A stretch of 64,000 nt of DNA from assembly GCF_014279835.1 (NCBI RefSeq), contig NZ_CP047942.1, positions 496,001-560,000 on the forward strand. The letters are read 5' to 3'. A program made the translations under genes and the position numbers. Origin of the DNA: Synechococcus sp. MVIR-18-1. Its GTDB lineage: Bacteria; Cyanobacteriota; Cyanobacteriia; PCC-6307; Cyanobiaceae. Positions 9,281 through 18,094 of the stretch are shown piece by piece. The notes under the pieces are model-generated. The model saw only the letters and a list, made by a program, of their open reading frames with translations. It searched no databases and was not told where the DNA came from. The first letter of the stretch is position 1; each line of letters begins with the position of its first letter.

Positions 9281-10165
9281 TTATGTAACTGGTGTAATAC
9301 TGGAAATTTTCCCCCCTTCTCTATGTATTCTTATAAATTGCTCCGAAAGCTTGTCGAATGGGATGTAATACACACGGTTTGATTTCGTATACCGGGATAT
9401 CCGGCGTACGTTATTGGCTCTGTATCCTGTCACTTCAACGCGATAAGTCGTGCCCTCTTGCCCTGCTCCCACTCCTAGGCGGGTTGGAGCATCTTGAAGA
9501 TTTTTCGCCCTCCTAAAGCTCCAGCCTGTTGCTTCTTTGGATGATGGTGGGACAACTGCGAGCGGAGTGTTTTGGTAGACAGCCCCTCCTAGTTTTGCTG
9601 TGATTCCTGAGAGGTCGCCTTTCAGGCTGCTACTGCTGTTGCCACGAAGCAGTTGAAAACTCCAGGTGAATTCTTGAAGGGTCTTGCAGCTCTCTGTCTT
9701 CCAGCCACGTTGATAGGGCACAACCCACTCCCCATATGTATTTTGATAGTCGTCAGAATCTAGGAAGCTATCGATATCAGCGTCATACCCCTTGCTGTCG
9801 AGACGTTCAGCATGCGCTCGCATTTCCTCAAAATCGACAGGAGCACGCCCCAAGAGATGTCTGAAGGCAAGTTCGATATAGCGATAGCGCGGGCAGGATT
9901 CGAAAAATCGACTGCGATACAGATCGCTCTTGGCGATTCGACGGATTAATTCTCGAACGCTGATTTCGCCAAGTTTGAATTGGGATTCTGCGATCAATTG
10001 TCGCTCGCTCTCCATGACGTACGCATTGCCAAGGACTTGCTTGTAGATAGCGCGTATCAAGGCTTCCTTTTGGACGTCGTCGTCGCCTGGAAGCAGTTCG
10101 AGCGGTGCTTCACTCTCTGCTGAGAAACGCTCGACCCCTAGTAGCGAGGCAGGACCAAAGGGCAT
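9281..10165 (-). CDS. cpeC: Phycoerythrin-associated rod linker, CpeC type
   Basis: 294 residues beginning MPFGPASLLGVERF, a start typical of rod linkers. PBS linker domain at about 25-165 (YKQVLGNAYVMESER, FRHLLGRAPVDFEE, YGEWVVPYQRGW) and a C-terminal CpcD domain at about 235-294 (YRVEVTGYRAN, IHREGGKISSITPV). It lacks the cysteine-bearing gamma-type N-terminus, so it should be a colourless linker for phycoerythrin I. It is followed after 52 bp by the MpeE-type gene. Confidence 0.8.
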   Translation of the reverse strand: MPFGPASLLGVERFSAESEAPLELLPGDDDVQKEALIRAIYKQVLGNAYVMESERQLIAESQFKLGEISVRELIRRIAKSDLYRSRFFESCPRYRYIELAFRHLLGRAPVDFEEMRAHAERLDSKGYDADIDSFLDSDDYQNTYGEWVVPYQRGWKTESCKTLQEFTWSFQLLRGNSSSSLKGDLSGITAKLGGAVYQNTPLAVVPPSSKEATGWSFRRAKNLQDAPTRLGVGAGQEGTTYRVEVTGYRANNVRRISRYTKSNRVYYIPFDKLSEQFIRIHREGGKISSITPVT

Positions 10166-10326
10166 GAATGCTCTCTCGTTTATCTCCGATCAATCTCTTG
10201 CAAATTCCCTGCGAGTGGACATCTTCTTTATAAAGCTCAATCAAATGTTCAGTTTTGTTGCGTGACACGGCAAAATGATCCCTCGCGGCGACGAGCGCCT
10301 TCGTTTAATTGTGTAGTCTTGTTAAC

Positions 10327-11016
10327 CTATTTCTGTACCAGTAGTGATTCGAGGCTTGCTCGTGTAGTGCTCCGGGTCAATGGATTCCAATGATCCAATT
10401 CATCAGAAGGCCTCTCTAGCAAGTGCTTGAGTTGGTTAGCCATTCCTTTACACATCGAGAAATCGCTGCCTTTGATTGATTCGAGTGCTTCAAGATTCGC
10501 CTCTGTTAGATCAGCACCACGTAGGTCGGCCATGTTGATTTCGCTTGTGCCAAACCGAGTCCCCCTACACATGGCCCCTCTCAAAATAGAATTTCGAAGA
10601 TCGGCTCCTGCTAATGAAACATTATCTAATATGGCGCCGCTAAGATCTGCACCGCTCAGATAAGCTCCCATTAATGAACCTGTTCTTAGATCGATTCCTC
10701 TTAAATCAGCATTGTTTAAAAATGCACCGTTGAGTTTAGCTCCTGGGCCGATTGCTCCACTAGTACGAATGTCAAAATCTTCTGGTAGTTGTGTTTTATT
10801 ATCGTATTTTGCCAGCCTCATGTCAATGTTTTGCATGCGGCAGTATTTAAGATTTGTTCCCCTTAAATCCGTGCGACATAGATTTGCATCTCTTAAATCA
10901 AGATCCTGAAGATCTTTGTTTCTCCAGTCTGCGCCTCTAGCATCTATTGGGTACCCAGCAATTTGCTCCGGAGAGGTCTTTTCTGGTGGTGCCCAAGTAC
11001 TTATGTTTAAATTCAT
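10327..11016 (-). CDS. Pentapeptide-repeat protein
   Basis: About 229 residues from the ATG at 11016 (an in-frame ATG 30 bp upstream would overlap the previous gene). From residue about 35 to 190 it is built of A(D/N)LxX repeats (DLDLRDANLCRTDLRGTNL, ADLSGAILDNVSLAGADL), which fold as a right-handed quadrilateral beta-helix. The final 40 residues are outside the repeat. It starts 4 bp after the CpcL-like gene, so it may be co-expressed with that linker; function unknown, and no signal peptide or membrane segment is seen. Confidence 0.8.
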   Translation of the reverse strand: MNLNISTWAPPEKTSPEQIAGYPIDARGADWRNKDLQDLDLRDANLCRTDLRGTNLKYCRMQNIDMRLAKYDNKTQLPEDFDIRTSGAIGPGAKLNGAFLNNADLRGIDLRTGSLMGAYLSGADLSGAILDNVSLAGADLRNSILRGAMCRGTRFGTSEINMADLRGADLTEANLEALESIKGSDFSMCKGMANQLKHLLERPSDELDHWNPLTRSTTRASLESLLVQK

Positions 11017-11020
11017 GCTC

Positions 11021-11782
11021 TTAATTTCGTACCATTGATACACCAATTGTAAGTATTACCCTTGCAAGCTCAAACCCTCCAATTGCAAATAGAACCAGCC
11101 AAGACTTGATAAGCCATGTTGGTGGCTTGCGAACGATTGATTTCATCTCGCTATTCATATCACCACCAGTTGTAAATGTTTTATTGACGAATTCTCTTTC
11201 GATAAGTGCATTCCTCCAGTCTTCTCCATAACGAGGAAATTTTTGATAAATTGGCATGTCTCCAGTTGATCTTCCTGGTATCAACCTGCCACGCTGCGCT
11301 GGCGCCCCGTCATATCCAAAATTCATCATATATTCATCACTCTCTAGTATTTGATCGACAAAGTTTGTAAAACCTCTCTCTGCAATCACAATTGACCAGG
11401 CCAATCTTTCGCCCTCGCCACTTACTGAACGACCAAGCACTCGTCCCACAACTTGATCAACCATTCTGTAATTAGAGCTACATTGGTAATATCCTTGTTG
11501 GAATCTTTCTGATAAGAGCAGACCTCTTACAAAATCTCGCATTGTTATATATCCACTTCTTAATTGCGACTCGAGATAGATTTCTCTATCGCAACTCATT
11601 GCATGGAAGAAAATTTGCTTGTATGTCTGTTCGATCAAGCTGTCCATATCTCTACGTGTTGATATCGAGGAGGCTGATATTTCCCCTGTTGCTTGATATT
11701 TTATAGAATCGGTGTTTCCAGCAAGATTGTCGACGCGACTGTTCTGGCTCTTCTGCGAATAGGTGAGAACAGGAATAGTCAT
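11021..11782 (-). CDS. cpcL: CpcL/CpcG-like rod linker with C-terminal membrane helix
   Basis: About 253 residues. I place the start at the ATG at 11782 because CpcG proteins begin with M-x-I/L-P-L/V-L-x-Y and this one reads MTIPVLTYSQKSQNSRV; the open frame extends 37 codons further upstream without that character. The PBS linker domain covers about residues 50-190 (YKQIFFHAMSCDRE, FVRGLLLSERFQ, YDGAPAQRG). The last 35 residues contain a strongly hydrophobic segment (SWLVLFAIGGFELARVILTI) that should span the membrane. This is the CpcL organisation: rods anchored to the thylakoid without an allophycocyanin core, in other cyanobacteria linked to photosystem I. Confidence 0.75.
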   Translation of the reverse strand: MTIPVLTYSQKSQNSRVDNLAGNTDSIKYQATGEISASSISTRRDMDSLIEQTYKQIFFHAMSCDREIYLESQLRSGYITMRDFVRGLLLSERFQQGYYQCSSNYRMVDQVVGRVLGRSVSGEGERLAWSIVIAERGFTNFVDQILESDEYMMNFGYDGAPAQRGRLIPGRSTGDMPIYQKFPRYGEDWRNALIEREFVNKTFTTGGDMNSEMKSIVRKPPTWLIKSWLVLFAIGGFELARVILTIGVSMVRN

Positions 11783-11926
11783 ACAGTTTCTTGTTTCTGC
11801 TAGGTAGAATTGCCCAATCTTAGGGGTCTGCGCCGTTATCTTTGTTTTTTGTTTCCAAAACTTAAGATGCCAAATGTGTCTTTGCGAGGTCATATATTAT
11901 CACTTTGTACAATAGTAAAAAAAGAT

Positions 11927-11963
11927 AGGCCTCAAGGGCATTAGTGATTCTCCCTTGAAGCCT
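11927..11963. terminator. Bidirectional-looking terminator after mpeD-type gene
   Basis: A 12-bp stem (AGGCCTCAAGGG / CCCTTGAAGCCT, one mismatch or G-U) flanked by a run of seven T on each strand. On the minus strand it ends the MpeD-type gene, about 70 bp after its stop codon, and isolates it from the cpcL-like operon. Confidence 0.85.
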
Positions 11964-12032
11964 CTTTTTTTCTTGAATTTTACAGGATTAATATATTCTC
12001 TTTGACCGCCTTTTGCTGTCTTTTTGGATTAA

Positions 12033-12863
12033 TTATCGTTTTGTTGTTTGTGGCATATACATTCTTCGGAAGGCTCCTGAGGATGGGTCTCTTACTGCCT
12101 TTGAATAACTAAATCCTGAGACATCAAAATTACCTGATGATGTACTTAGTTCTCTTGCTTTGGCTAAAGCCATGACGAGTTGGCTTCTGCCGCCCACGAT
12201 TTTGTCAGAACTTGCGTTCCCTGTGCTTACTGAGCACATATTGACAAATGTGGAGCAGTAAAATCCTGCTTCTGATTTCCAGGCTCGATCATAAGGAACT
12301 GTGTCTGTTCCAAATACTTCAAGATATTCACCGGATGAGGTGAGCTTATTGATAAATACATCATATCCCTGGTCTGCAATTAGCCTAATAGAGCTACCTA
12401 TTTCACTTTGATTAATTGGTGGCCTGCCTAGTAAATGTTTGAAGTTATGCTCTACTCCTCTGATTGGTGATACTTTATGGTAGTAGTTTTGCTTGTAAAA
12501 TTCAGACTTGGCGAGTCCTGTTACAAATTCTTTGACTGTAATTCTTCCGTCTCTAAGTGCGGACTCATGTTCCTTGCAACGTTGACTATCCGTTGGTTTT
12601 GCATTGCCAAATACCTGCTTATACGCACTGCTAATTGCAGTTTCTAATGCATTGTTTCCCGTGCTTGCATATTCTTCTGCTGTTACTCCGAAGGGACATT
12701 CTCCATGATGTCTTGGCCCAATGCCAATCCCCATTGATTTGCATTGATTCTCTTTAAATTTTTCTACTGTTAGCGCAACAGTTTCTTTTGACTTCTTGTT
12801 CGTTGCTGTAAAGGACGTTCGAGCATTATTCGTGAAATCACGTGTTGGCTTGATGGCGACCAT
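12033..12863 (-). CDS. mpeD: Phycoerythrin II gamma-type linker, MpeD type
   Basis: 276 residues with the gamma-linker pattern: an N-terminal extension with a candidate bilin cysteine at 41 (ENQCKSMGIGIGPRHHGEC), then a PBS linker domain at about 70-205 (YKQVFGNAKPTDS, VTGLAKSEFYKQN, FKHLLGRPPINQSE, FGTDTVPYDRAW). There is no CpcD domain. It resembles MpeC and the first half of the MpeE-type protein, and is expected to sit in a phycoerythrin II hexamer. It has its own terminator, so it is probably monocistronic with a promoter in 12864-13069. Confidence 0.82.
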   Translation of the reverse strand: MVAIKPTRDFTNNARTSFTATNKKSKETVALTVEKFKENQCKSMGIGIGPRHHGECPFGVTAEEYASTGNNALETAISSAYKQVFGNAKPTDSQRCKEHESALRDGRITVKEFVTGLAKSEFYKQNYYHKVSPIRGVEHNFKHLLGRPPINQSEIGSSIRLIADQGYDVFINKLTSSGEYLEVFGTDTVPYDRAWKSEAGFYCSTFVNMCSVSTGNASSDKIVGGRSQLVMALAKARELSTSSGNFDVSGFSYSKAVRDPSSGAFRRMYMPQTTKR

Positions 12864-13069
12864 AGCTCTTCAGAGTTTATCTTGATTTCCGTGACTCTAG
12901 TTCTGTTTTCCAGTCTTTCACCAATTTCCCTCTTTCCGCAACAAAAATTTTAGTCTTACCTGCTTCTGCCTAGAACCGTCTTATAGCGAACGAGACTACA
13001 CTCTCTTATTGATCTTATAATGTATTTTTAATTTTGATTGTTTTCTATTTTGTTTGGCTTTTACAATCT

Positions 13070-13675
13070 TTATTTCTTGGAGTTCATCTTCTCCGCTAGA
13101 TGGTTGAAACACCCATCTAGTAGTTTGATATCCTCCTTTTCGTTTCTTTCTGAGTATATTTCCCTGCATTTTAGTTGCAATTCTTTTAGACATAGTGTTA
13201 GTGCATCAACTGGTACCTCAAGTATTGAGTACAACTCGTGAACTGCCTTCAACCCCTCTTTGTCTGTAATATCTGTTTCCCCCACGGCTGTTCCGTAGAT
13301 GCTGATTCTTGCAAAGTGAAAGCAATCTCTCCAGCATGCCTCTGCCCTTTCCTTTGGATAGAGTGAACCACCTTTTTCTGTGATTTCTGGTTGCTTTCTG
13401 AGGAGCATCGCTTTTGCTTCATTGATCAATGAAGGCAATTTACGCTGGAGTTCTTCAAGTCTTTTTGCATTACAATGTGAGTTCTCGCAGAGTATATTCA
13501 GCTCTTCAAGGCTCAATAATCTTTTTGATGTATTGGCTGAATCTAGTATTATTGCATTACTTTCTGGTAACTTGCTATGTTTCGGGAGTGCAAATACGTT
13601 TGCTACTTTTATTAGCTCTTTGATCTTTGGCGATGATCTATTGATTGTTTCCATGGATTTGCTTGGTTGTGTCAA
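13070..13675 (-). CDS. Orphan phycobiliprotein-like protein
   Basis: 201 residues. Residues about 105-170 read like the core of a phycobiliprotein: AEACWRDCFHFARISIYG, then EGLKAVHELYSILEVPVDAL, which lines up with [18 protein letters not shown]... and the following helices of MpeB. The cysteine in EACWRDC falls at the position of the central bilin cysteine (beta-82). The N-terminal 50 residues do not resemble MpeA/MpeB. Its start overlaps the end of the upstream unknown gene by 38 bp. It is not one of the known rod subunits; a bilin-binding regulator, chaperone or dead-end capping protein are all possible. Confidence 0.6.
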   Translation of the reverse strand: MTQPSKSMETINRSSPKIKELIKVANVFALPKHSKLPESNAIILDSANTSKRLLSLEELNILCENSHCNAKRLEELQRKLPSLINEAKAMLLRKQPEITEKGGSLYPKERAEACWRDCFHFARISIYGTAVGETDITDKEGLKAVHELYSILEVPVDALTLCLKELQLKCREIYSERNEKEDIKLLDGCFNHLAEKMNSKK

Positions 13676-14195
13676 TGATTGGTGAAGCTGTTAGCCACCC
13701 ATGGCGCTCTAAATAAAATGCCCAAGTAATGTCCGTGCCAAGCCCCGGACAGTGCTTGCTGACTCCTTCGGCGATATCTTTAGGTATATCAAGAGATTTT
13801 AATACATTTACGATGTCACTTTTCTTTTCGATCATTGTAGATCGAATAGCGGCTCCTACAATCCACGTCAATTTTGTTGATGATAATTCAACTTGGCTAC
13901 TCTCGCATGCCAAAAGAACATTTCCTGGCTCCGAGATGTTCTTTAGAGTTTCCCCCCATAAGACGATGTCTTCTGTCTTTAAATTCAGCCGAAGGATTCC
14001 TTCACCGATGTTGAAGTGAACCTCTCTTTCTTCTGAACTGTTTTTTAGAAGTTTTGAGAGTTCCTGTTCCGCTGTGTTCAGCATTTGTTGGACCTCCTCT
14101 TCCTTTGGATGTTGCGTAACCAGTGTTCTATTTTCTTCTCTCTGGTCTGCCTTACCTCGTCTATCCCTGTTTTCATCATTATTCGTTATAAACAC
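13638..14195 (-). CDS. Unknown protein at the edge of the phycobilisome cluster
   Basis: 185 residues. A charged N-terminal 60 residues (NDENRDRRGKADQREEN..., EEEVQQMLNTAEQEL) looks unstructured or coiled coil; the rest is mixed (HFNIGEGILRLNLKTEDIVLWGETL, WIVGAAIRSTMIEKK). The true start may be a later methionine. It overlaps the orphan phycobiliprotein-like gene by 38 bp and so is probably made with it. I do not recognise a family. Confidence 0.6.
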   Translation of the reverse strand: MFITNNDENRDRRGKADQREENRTLVTQHPKEEEVQQMLNTAEQELSKLLKNSSEEREVHFNIGEGILRLNLKTEDIVLWGETLKNISEPGNVLLACESSQVELSSTKLTWIVGAAIRSTMIEKKSDIVNVLKSLDIPKDIAEGVSKHCPGLGTDITWAFYLERHGWLTASPIIDTTKQIHGNNQ

Positions 14196-14541
14196 CCTGC
14201 TTCCCCCTTCGGCCTGTATTTGTTCTCTTTTTGTCTTTTCGCTTTAGTTCCTTCAAGTTTTGTTGTTTTTCCACTTAGGCTTATCTTCTTTGTTGCTTTA
14301 TACACGGTTTAGCTCGCTTTTGTTTTCTTGTCTTTTTTGAATTTTCTGCCCTTCGCTTATGCTATTGATGCCTTCTTAACCCTATTAAATTTTTAGTTGC
14401 TGAGAGCTTGTTGCACTTTTGTTGGATTGCTATGTAAGCTGGGGTTCTTTCTCGAATGTCCTTATGAGTGTTGAGCAAGCAGGTTCTTAGCTGTTAAATT
14501 TTGACCGATCAGGCCGTTCGTTTCAATAGGACCTGATCACA
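14196..14541. other. Divergent intergenic region
   Basis: 346 bp of T-rich sequence (on the plus strand) between two divergent unknown genes. It should contain promoters for both, but I see no clear repeated operator, terminator or RNA gene. Confidence 0.5.
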
Positions 14542-15027
14542 GTGGACAAGTTCACCAGGCTCGATACCATCAGCTTGATGAGTGGGGATTTTTCGCCAAT
14601 GTCCATATCCAGCCAAGACTTGACTCAGCAGTTAAGCGGTCAACTGCACTTGGTCAGTGAGATTGCTGAATCTTTGACGCTTCGATTGCTTGCGCTTGAA
14701 GAGCGGTTCAACGAACTCTCGGAGCGTTCGGAGTCTGTTGAGCCTGAACAAGCTGATGATTCCGACAGTTTTTTATTGCTTGCAGATAGTAGTGATCGCC
14801 TCGAGCAACTCCGCGGTTTGCTGAATGAGAGAGCTGAAGTAGAGGCGCAGGTAGAGGTCCCCCGGCTTGAAGCAGTCACTGATTCTTATATGGCCCCTGA
14901 CGACGTTTTGGATGAGTCTGAAAACTTTGAACTGGAGCAGACTGTATACGTTAATGATTCACAGGAGCCACCTACAGACACGGTTGATCAAGGCATAGAG
15001 CAGATTGACGATCTGCTTTCAGCTTGA
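14542..15027 (+). CDS. Acidic coiled-coil protein of unknown function
   Basis: 161 residues from a GTG at 14542; ATG codons at 14578 and 14599 in the same frame are alternative starts. Residues about 27-75 form heptad-like helix (LHLVSEIAESLTLRLLALEERF), and the C-terminal half is strongly acidic and low in complexity, ending in a short conserved-looking tail (GIEQIDDLLSA). No domain recognised. It is convergent with the next gene, overlapping by 9 bp. Confidence 0.6.
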   Translation: MDKFTRLDTISLMSGDFSPMSISSQDLTQQLSGQLHLVSEIAESLTLRLLALEERFNELSERSESVEPEQADDSDSFLLLADSSDRLEQLRGLLNERAEVEAQVEVPRLEAVTDSYMAPDDVLDESENFELEQTVYVNDSQEPPTDTVDQGIEQIDDLLSA

Positions 15028-15273
15028 TTGGTCTGAGTTATCCAGGTTTAGCAATCGAACCCTAAAGGTGGCGACCTGACGTGCTTGCTCGGGTTCAGTC
15101 TGGAGAAAAGGATGATCTTCCATCTGTTTGATTACGATATCGATGCGTTCATCAATAGATAGAGCAGCAAATTCCACTGTTTTTGCTGATTGCTTCCATG
15201 TTCGGTCGAACACCATTGCAAATCCGTCAGGATTGTTGAAGGTGCGATCATCATCGATTGGTACGCGTATCAT
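15019..15273 (-). CDS. Small unknown protein
   Basis: 84 residues from the ATG at 15273, chosen because residues after it (MIRVPIDDDRTFNNPDGF) look like a folded protein start while the 18 codons upstream do not. It contains a helix-rich middle (IDERIDIVIKQMEDHPFL). No family recognised, no membrane segment. It overlaps the acidic protein gene at its 3' end. Confidence 0.55.
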   Translation of the reverse strand: MIRVPIDDDRTFNNPDGFAMVFDRTWKQSAKTVEFAALSIDERIDIVIKQMEDHPFLQTEPEQARQVATFRVRLLNLDNSDQSS

Positions 15274-15675
15274 GACAGGTGGAAGTAAATAACAAGATCC
15301 AGATTTGAACTGGGAGCATTTCGACAATTTGCCCCTTTATACATTCGAACTGGTTTAGCAGTGTTGCTAAGAAGCGCCTATGAGGGGTTCTTGCTTGTTG
15401 CTGTTCTACCTTTCCCAAGCCTATGAGCATGTTGTTTGGTAGTTCCAATGCATCCCTGAGGGGAGTGTTGGATATCAGAATTCTATTCCTCACCCGCTTC
15501 AATTGGTTTTTGAGCCTGACTTTGTTGTTGAACGAGCTCAGTGGCGAGACATTGAGAGACTGCTTTTTCCTATTGGTGAAGTCTCAATATCTATTCCTGC
15601 AAATCTAACTTATTGTTTTATTGCTAACGCTAATAATTTTTGGCTGAATGTATTGGATGTTGTTTGTGCTTGTCC

Positions 15676-16338
15676 TCAGCGTTTCATGTACGCATTGGCG
15701 TACTGATCAATGATATCTACTTCGTAATGTCGGGAAGATAAGACTTCTGTGATCTTATGTGCCATAGCCCTAGATGTTGCAGAATATTGATGGCCTAGTG
15801 GTTTTAGCTTTTTTCCCTGACCTCTCAATGTAGGTATCTTAGTTGCCCGATATTGTTCTTCGGCTAAATCGATCATGTCTCCACTGCTATTCTCAAGCCA
15901 CCAGTGGTAGTCATCTGTTTCTTCTAGTTTGCGTGAACCTCTGATGCAGTCAAAATCTTTCCAAAAGAAGCGATGCAACGTATGCATGGCAAATCCATGC
16001 CACCCTCTTGTTTGACTCACTGCCGAAGGAAGTGTGCTTTTTGTTGATTGTTCTGGATTATCTGTCTTGAATTCTTTACTAAACTCTTTTTCAATCTCAA
16101 GAGTGGAATGCAACCACTTTTTCCCTTTCGACCTTTTCTCTTGCAGCATTCCCATCCGATTGATGTAGAGATCTAGGAAGCACTGAGAGATCGTGAGAAT
16201 ATTTCGATCTGTTGATGGGATTGATAGATCTCCATCGCAAAACTGATCGGATGGAAATAGGCCATCAGTGTGCGGCTTTAACACCCTTTTTCCATCAACA
16301 CAGAGATGACCGGATCGACTAGAAAGAAGAAACCCCAT
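15676..16338 (-). CDS. Unknown protein, 220 residues
   Basis: A single open frame starting MGFLLSSRSGHLCVDGKR. It is rich in aromatic residues in the middle (TRGWHGFAMHTLHRFFWKDF, DDYHWWLENSSGDMIDLAEEQY) and has no membrane helix or obvious catalytic motif. Isolated between two intergenic gaps. I do not recognise a family. The codon use looks like that of the other AT-richer genes at 13-17 kb, unlike the core genes after 18 kb. Confidence 0.55.
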   Translation of the reverse strand: MGFLLSSRSGHLCVDGKRVLKPHTDGLFPSDQFCDGDLSIPSTDRNILTISQCFLDLYINRMGMLQEKRSKGKKWLHSTLEIEKEFSKEFKTDNPEQSTKSTLPSAVSQTRGWHGFAMHTLHRFFWKDFDCIRGSRKLEETDDYHWWLENSSGDMIDLAEEQYRATKIPTLRGQGKKLKPLGHQYSATSRAMAHKITEVLSSRHYEVDIIDQYANAYMKR

Positions 16339-16613
16339 GTGGATTCGTTAAAGCTCTTCTGAATGATCAACCCATTGATCTTACCTCGCGCTTGTGAGGT
16401 CTCATCAGTTTTTCAGGGCTTCCACGTGTCTCCTCCTTAGATTTCATTTCACTTGTCCTGGTATAACAGGTTTGGGTTATTTAGGGCCTTGATCTCTTGA
16501 AGCAGCGCATTTTAGAGGCTGCTCAGTGCATGGCCAGGAGCTGATTGGAGAGGAAATGCCACGAGTTGGAGCCTTTGTGGTCTTCCTGGTGGTTTAGGGG
16601 ATTCGGTTCTCCC

Positions 16614-17195
16614 TCACCCCTTTGATGCATTCCAGCCAAAGACCTGAATCATTTGTCCCCTCAGTTGTGCTGCCGTTTCAAGCGCAGGTGAGAGGCTGCG
16701 TTGGCGTTGAGGGCTTTGCTTCATTACATACTCGAGGTCATGTAAGAGCATGGAATTCATGTTCAGGGCAAGAATGCACTGTGCATTCTCACAGTGATTT
16801 TGCTTTATGTCGTTGTACATGGAGACAACGTCCTTGATGTAATCAATAAAGATCGTGTTTGACTGTTCGATCGTTAAGACTTCTTCTTTGTTCCATCCAA
16901 GGCAAGCCATGAGTTGATGGCATGATTTCTGGGCAGCGATGGTGTGTTCGGTTTCTTTAAAAGATGTTTTGATGAATGCAGTGATATTGGTAACGCAATA
17001 TTGCATTCCATACACCATGCTGTTGGCTTGCTCTAAGTCGTCTTGGATTCTGTCCCAGACAATACGCGCGATACGGTCGTCAGGATGCATCTCAGCAAGT
17101 GATGCCAATTGTAGTGACCTTGTCACAAGTTCTTTATTTAGCTTGCTATTCATTAGTCTCCGTTCATGGCAATAGTTGGTAAAATGGTTTACCAC
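16614..17195 (-). CDS. Unknown helical protein, 193 residues
   Basis: A mostly helical protein (LVTRSLQLASLAEMHPDDRIARIVWDRI, EVLTIEQSNTIFIDYIKDVVSMYNDI) with several cysteines and histidines but no zinc-finger spacing. A second in-frame ATG at 17153 (MNSKLNKELVTRS) may be the real start, because it removes an atypical first 14 residues. No family recognised. Confidence 0.55.
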   Translation of the reverse strand: MVNHFTNYCHERRLMNSKLNKELVTRSLQLASLAEMHPDDRIARIVWDRIQDDLEQANSMVYGMQYCVTNITAFIKTSFKETEHTIAAQKSCHQLMACLGWNKEEVLTIEQSNTIFIDYIKDVVSMYNDIKQNHCENAQCILALNMNSMLLHDLEYVMKQSPQRQRSLSPALETAAQLRGQMIQVFGWNASKG

Positions 17196-17616
17196 TATAG
17201 CCCTTTTTGAGTGGTACCCCTGTTTGTTCTCTTGGCTTTATGGTTGTTCTTCGATCGTCTTGATTCTGAGCTATTCATCCGTGACTTTGGAGATGTATTT
17301 GCATTATTTTAACTATAGTTGTTGGTGGTGTTGTTATTGTTTTCTACGTTTTTGACGACTCTTGGGTTTGCTTGCGGAATTATTCAACTCGTTGCTTTTT
17401 CTGTAATCTATATGTTTATGCTCGGTTTGTTTTAGTGGGTTCGCTTCTGTAATCGTTTAATTCGCGTTGGTTGCTTTCTATCCTTTCAGCGTTGGTCTCA
17501 ATGCTGCGCTGAAAGGAATGGATGGTTGATGCATTCGGTTAAAAGGTATGGAGTGGTTGATCAGGAATTAAGCGGTCTCACCTCTTCGGCAAGATGGTAG
17601 TTGCAGTTTTCGCTTC
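17196..17616. other. Intergenic region with a strong hairpin
   Basis: 421 bp without a convincing gene. The only structure I see is the inverted repeat at 17482-17516. The rest is T-rich on the plus strand. Confidence 0.5.
17482..17516. promoter_or_regulatory. Perfect 10-bp inverted repeat
   Basis: CCTTTCAGCG and CGCTGAAAGG are separated by 15 bp. No T-run follows on either strand, so it is not a standard terminator; a protein-binding operator or an RNA stem in the leader of the 64-residue gene 100 bp downstream are options. Confidence 0.5.
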
Positions 17617-17811
17617 ATGACGTACGAGCAAGAGGTCATCATCAAGTGCGCCATCAAGGGCACCCTTGGCGGTCTTGACAAAAAAATGACGTCTGAGGAG
17701 CTAGATGAGCTGCTGAACGCGTCTCAGGATTGGAGGAAGCACTTAGTGATTGAGGAGATTACGGAGGTTGCCACCATCCATGCAGGGCGCCGTCGTCCAG
17801 AAATTGACTAG
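17617..17811 (+). CDS. Small unknown protein, 64 residues
   Basis: Starts MTYEQEVIIKCAIKGT and has a lysine/glutamate-rich helical centre (MTSEELDELLNASQDWRKHL). The composition is protein-like and the ATG is a sensible start, but I recognise no family. It lies alone between an intergenic gap and tRNA-Phe. Confidence 0.45.
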   Translation: MTYEQEVIIKCAIKGTLGGLDKKMTSEELDELLNASQDWRKHLVIEEITEVATIHAGRRRPEID

Positions 17812-17991
17812 CTGTTCAGGCTCTGTCTTTGTGTAGATCAATAGGAACGAGCTATTTGATCAGCGATTTTGTGATCTCCCTCAGCTCCCATCACCTTGGA
17901 GTTGAAGGGAGATTCCGTCGTTTGGGCGGCGTGGCAATCGATCTGCAACCTCTGGGCCGCAGCGTTGCTGTTTTGATCGAGTTGCAGTCAA

Positions 17992-18064
17992 TGCCAGGAC
18001 CCAGATTTGAACTGGGGACACGGCGATTTTCAGTCGCCTGCTCTACCAACTGAGCTATCCCGGC
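17992..18064 (-). tRNA. tRNA-Phe (GAA)
   Basis: 73-nt cloverleaf: acceptor GCCGGGA / TCCTGGC with discriminator A, D-arm AGCTCAGTTGGTAGAGC, anticodon loop CTGAAAA giving GAA, and T-arm CAGTTCAAATCTG. CCA is not encoded. Confidence 0.97.
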
Positions 18065-18094
18065 ACGTCGCTTTCACGACATCGGAATCTTAAA

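Noticed and set aside
15503-15706. 67-residue plus-strand open frame
   Set aside because: Overlaps the 3' end of the 220-residue minus-strand gene; no start context or protein character.
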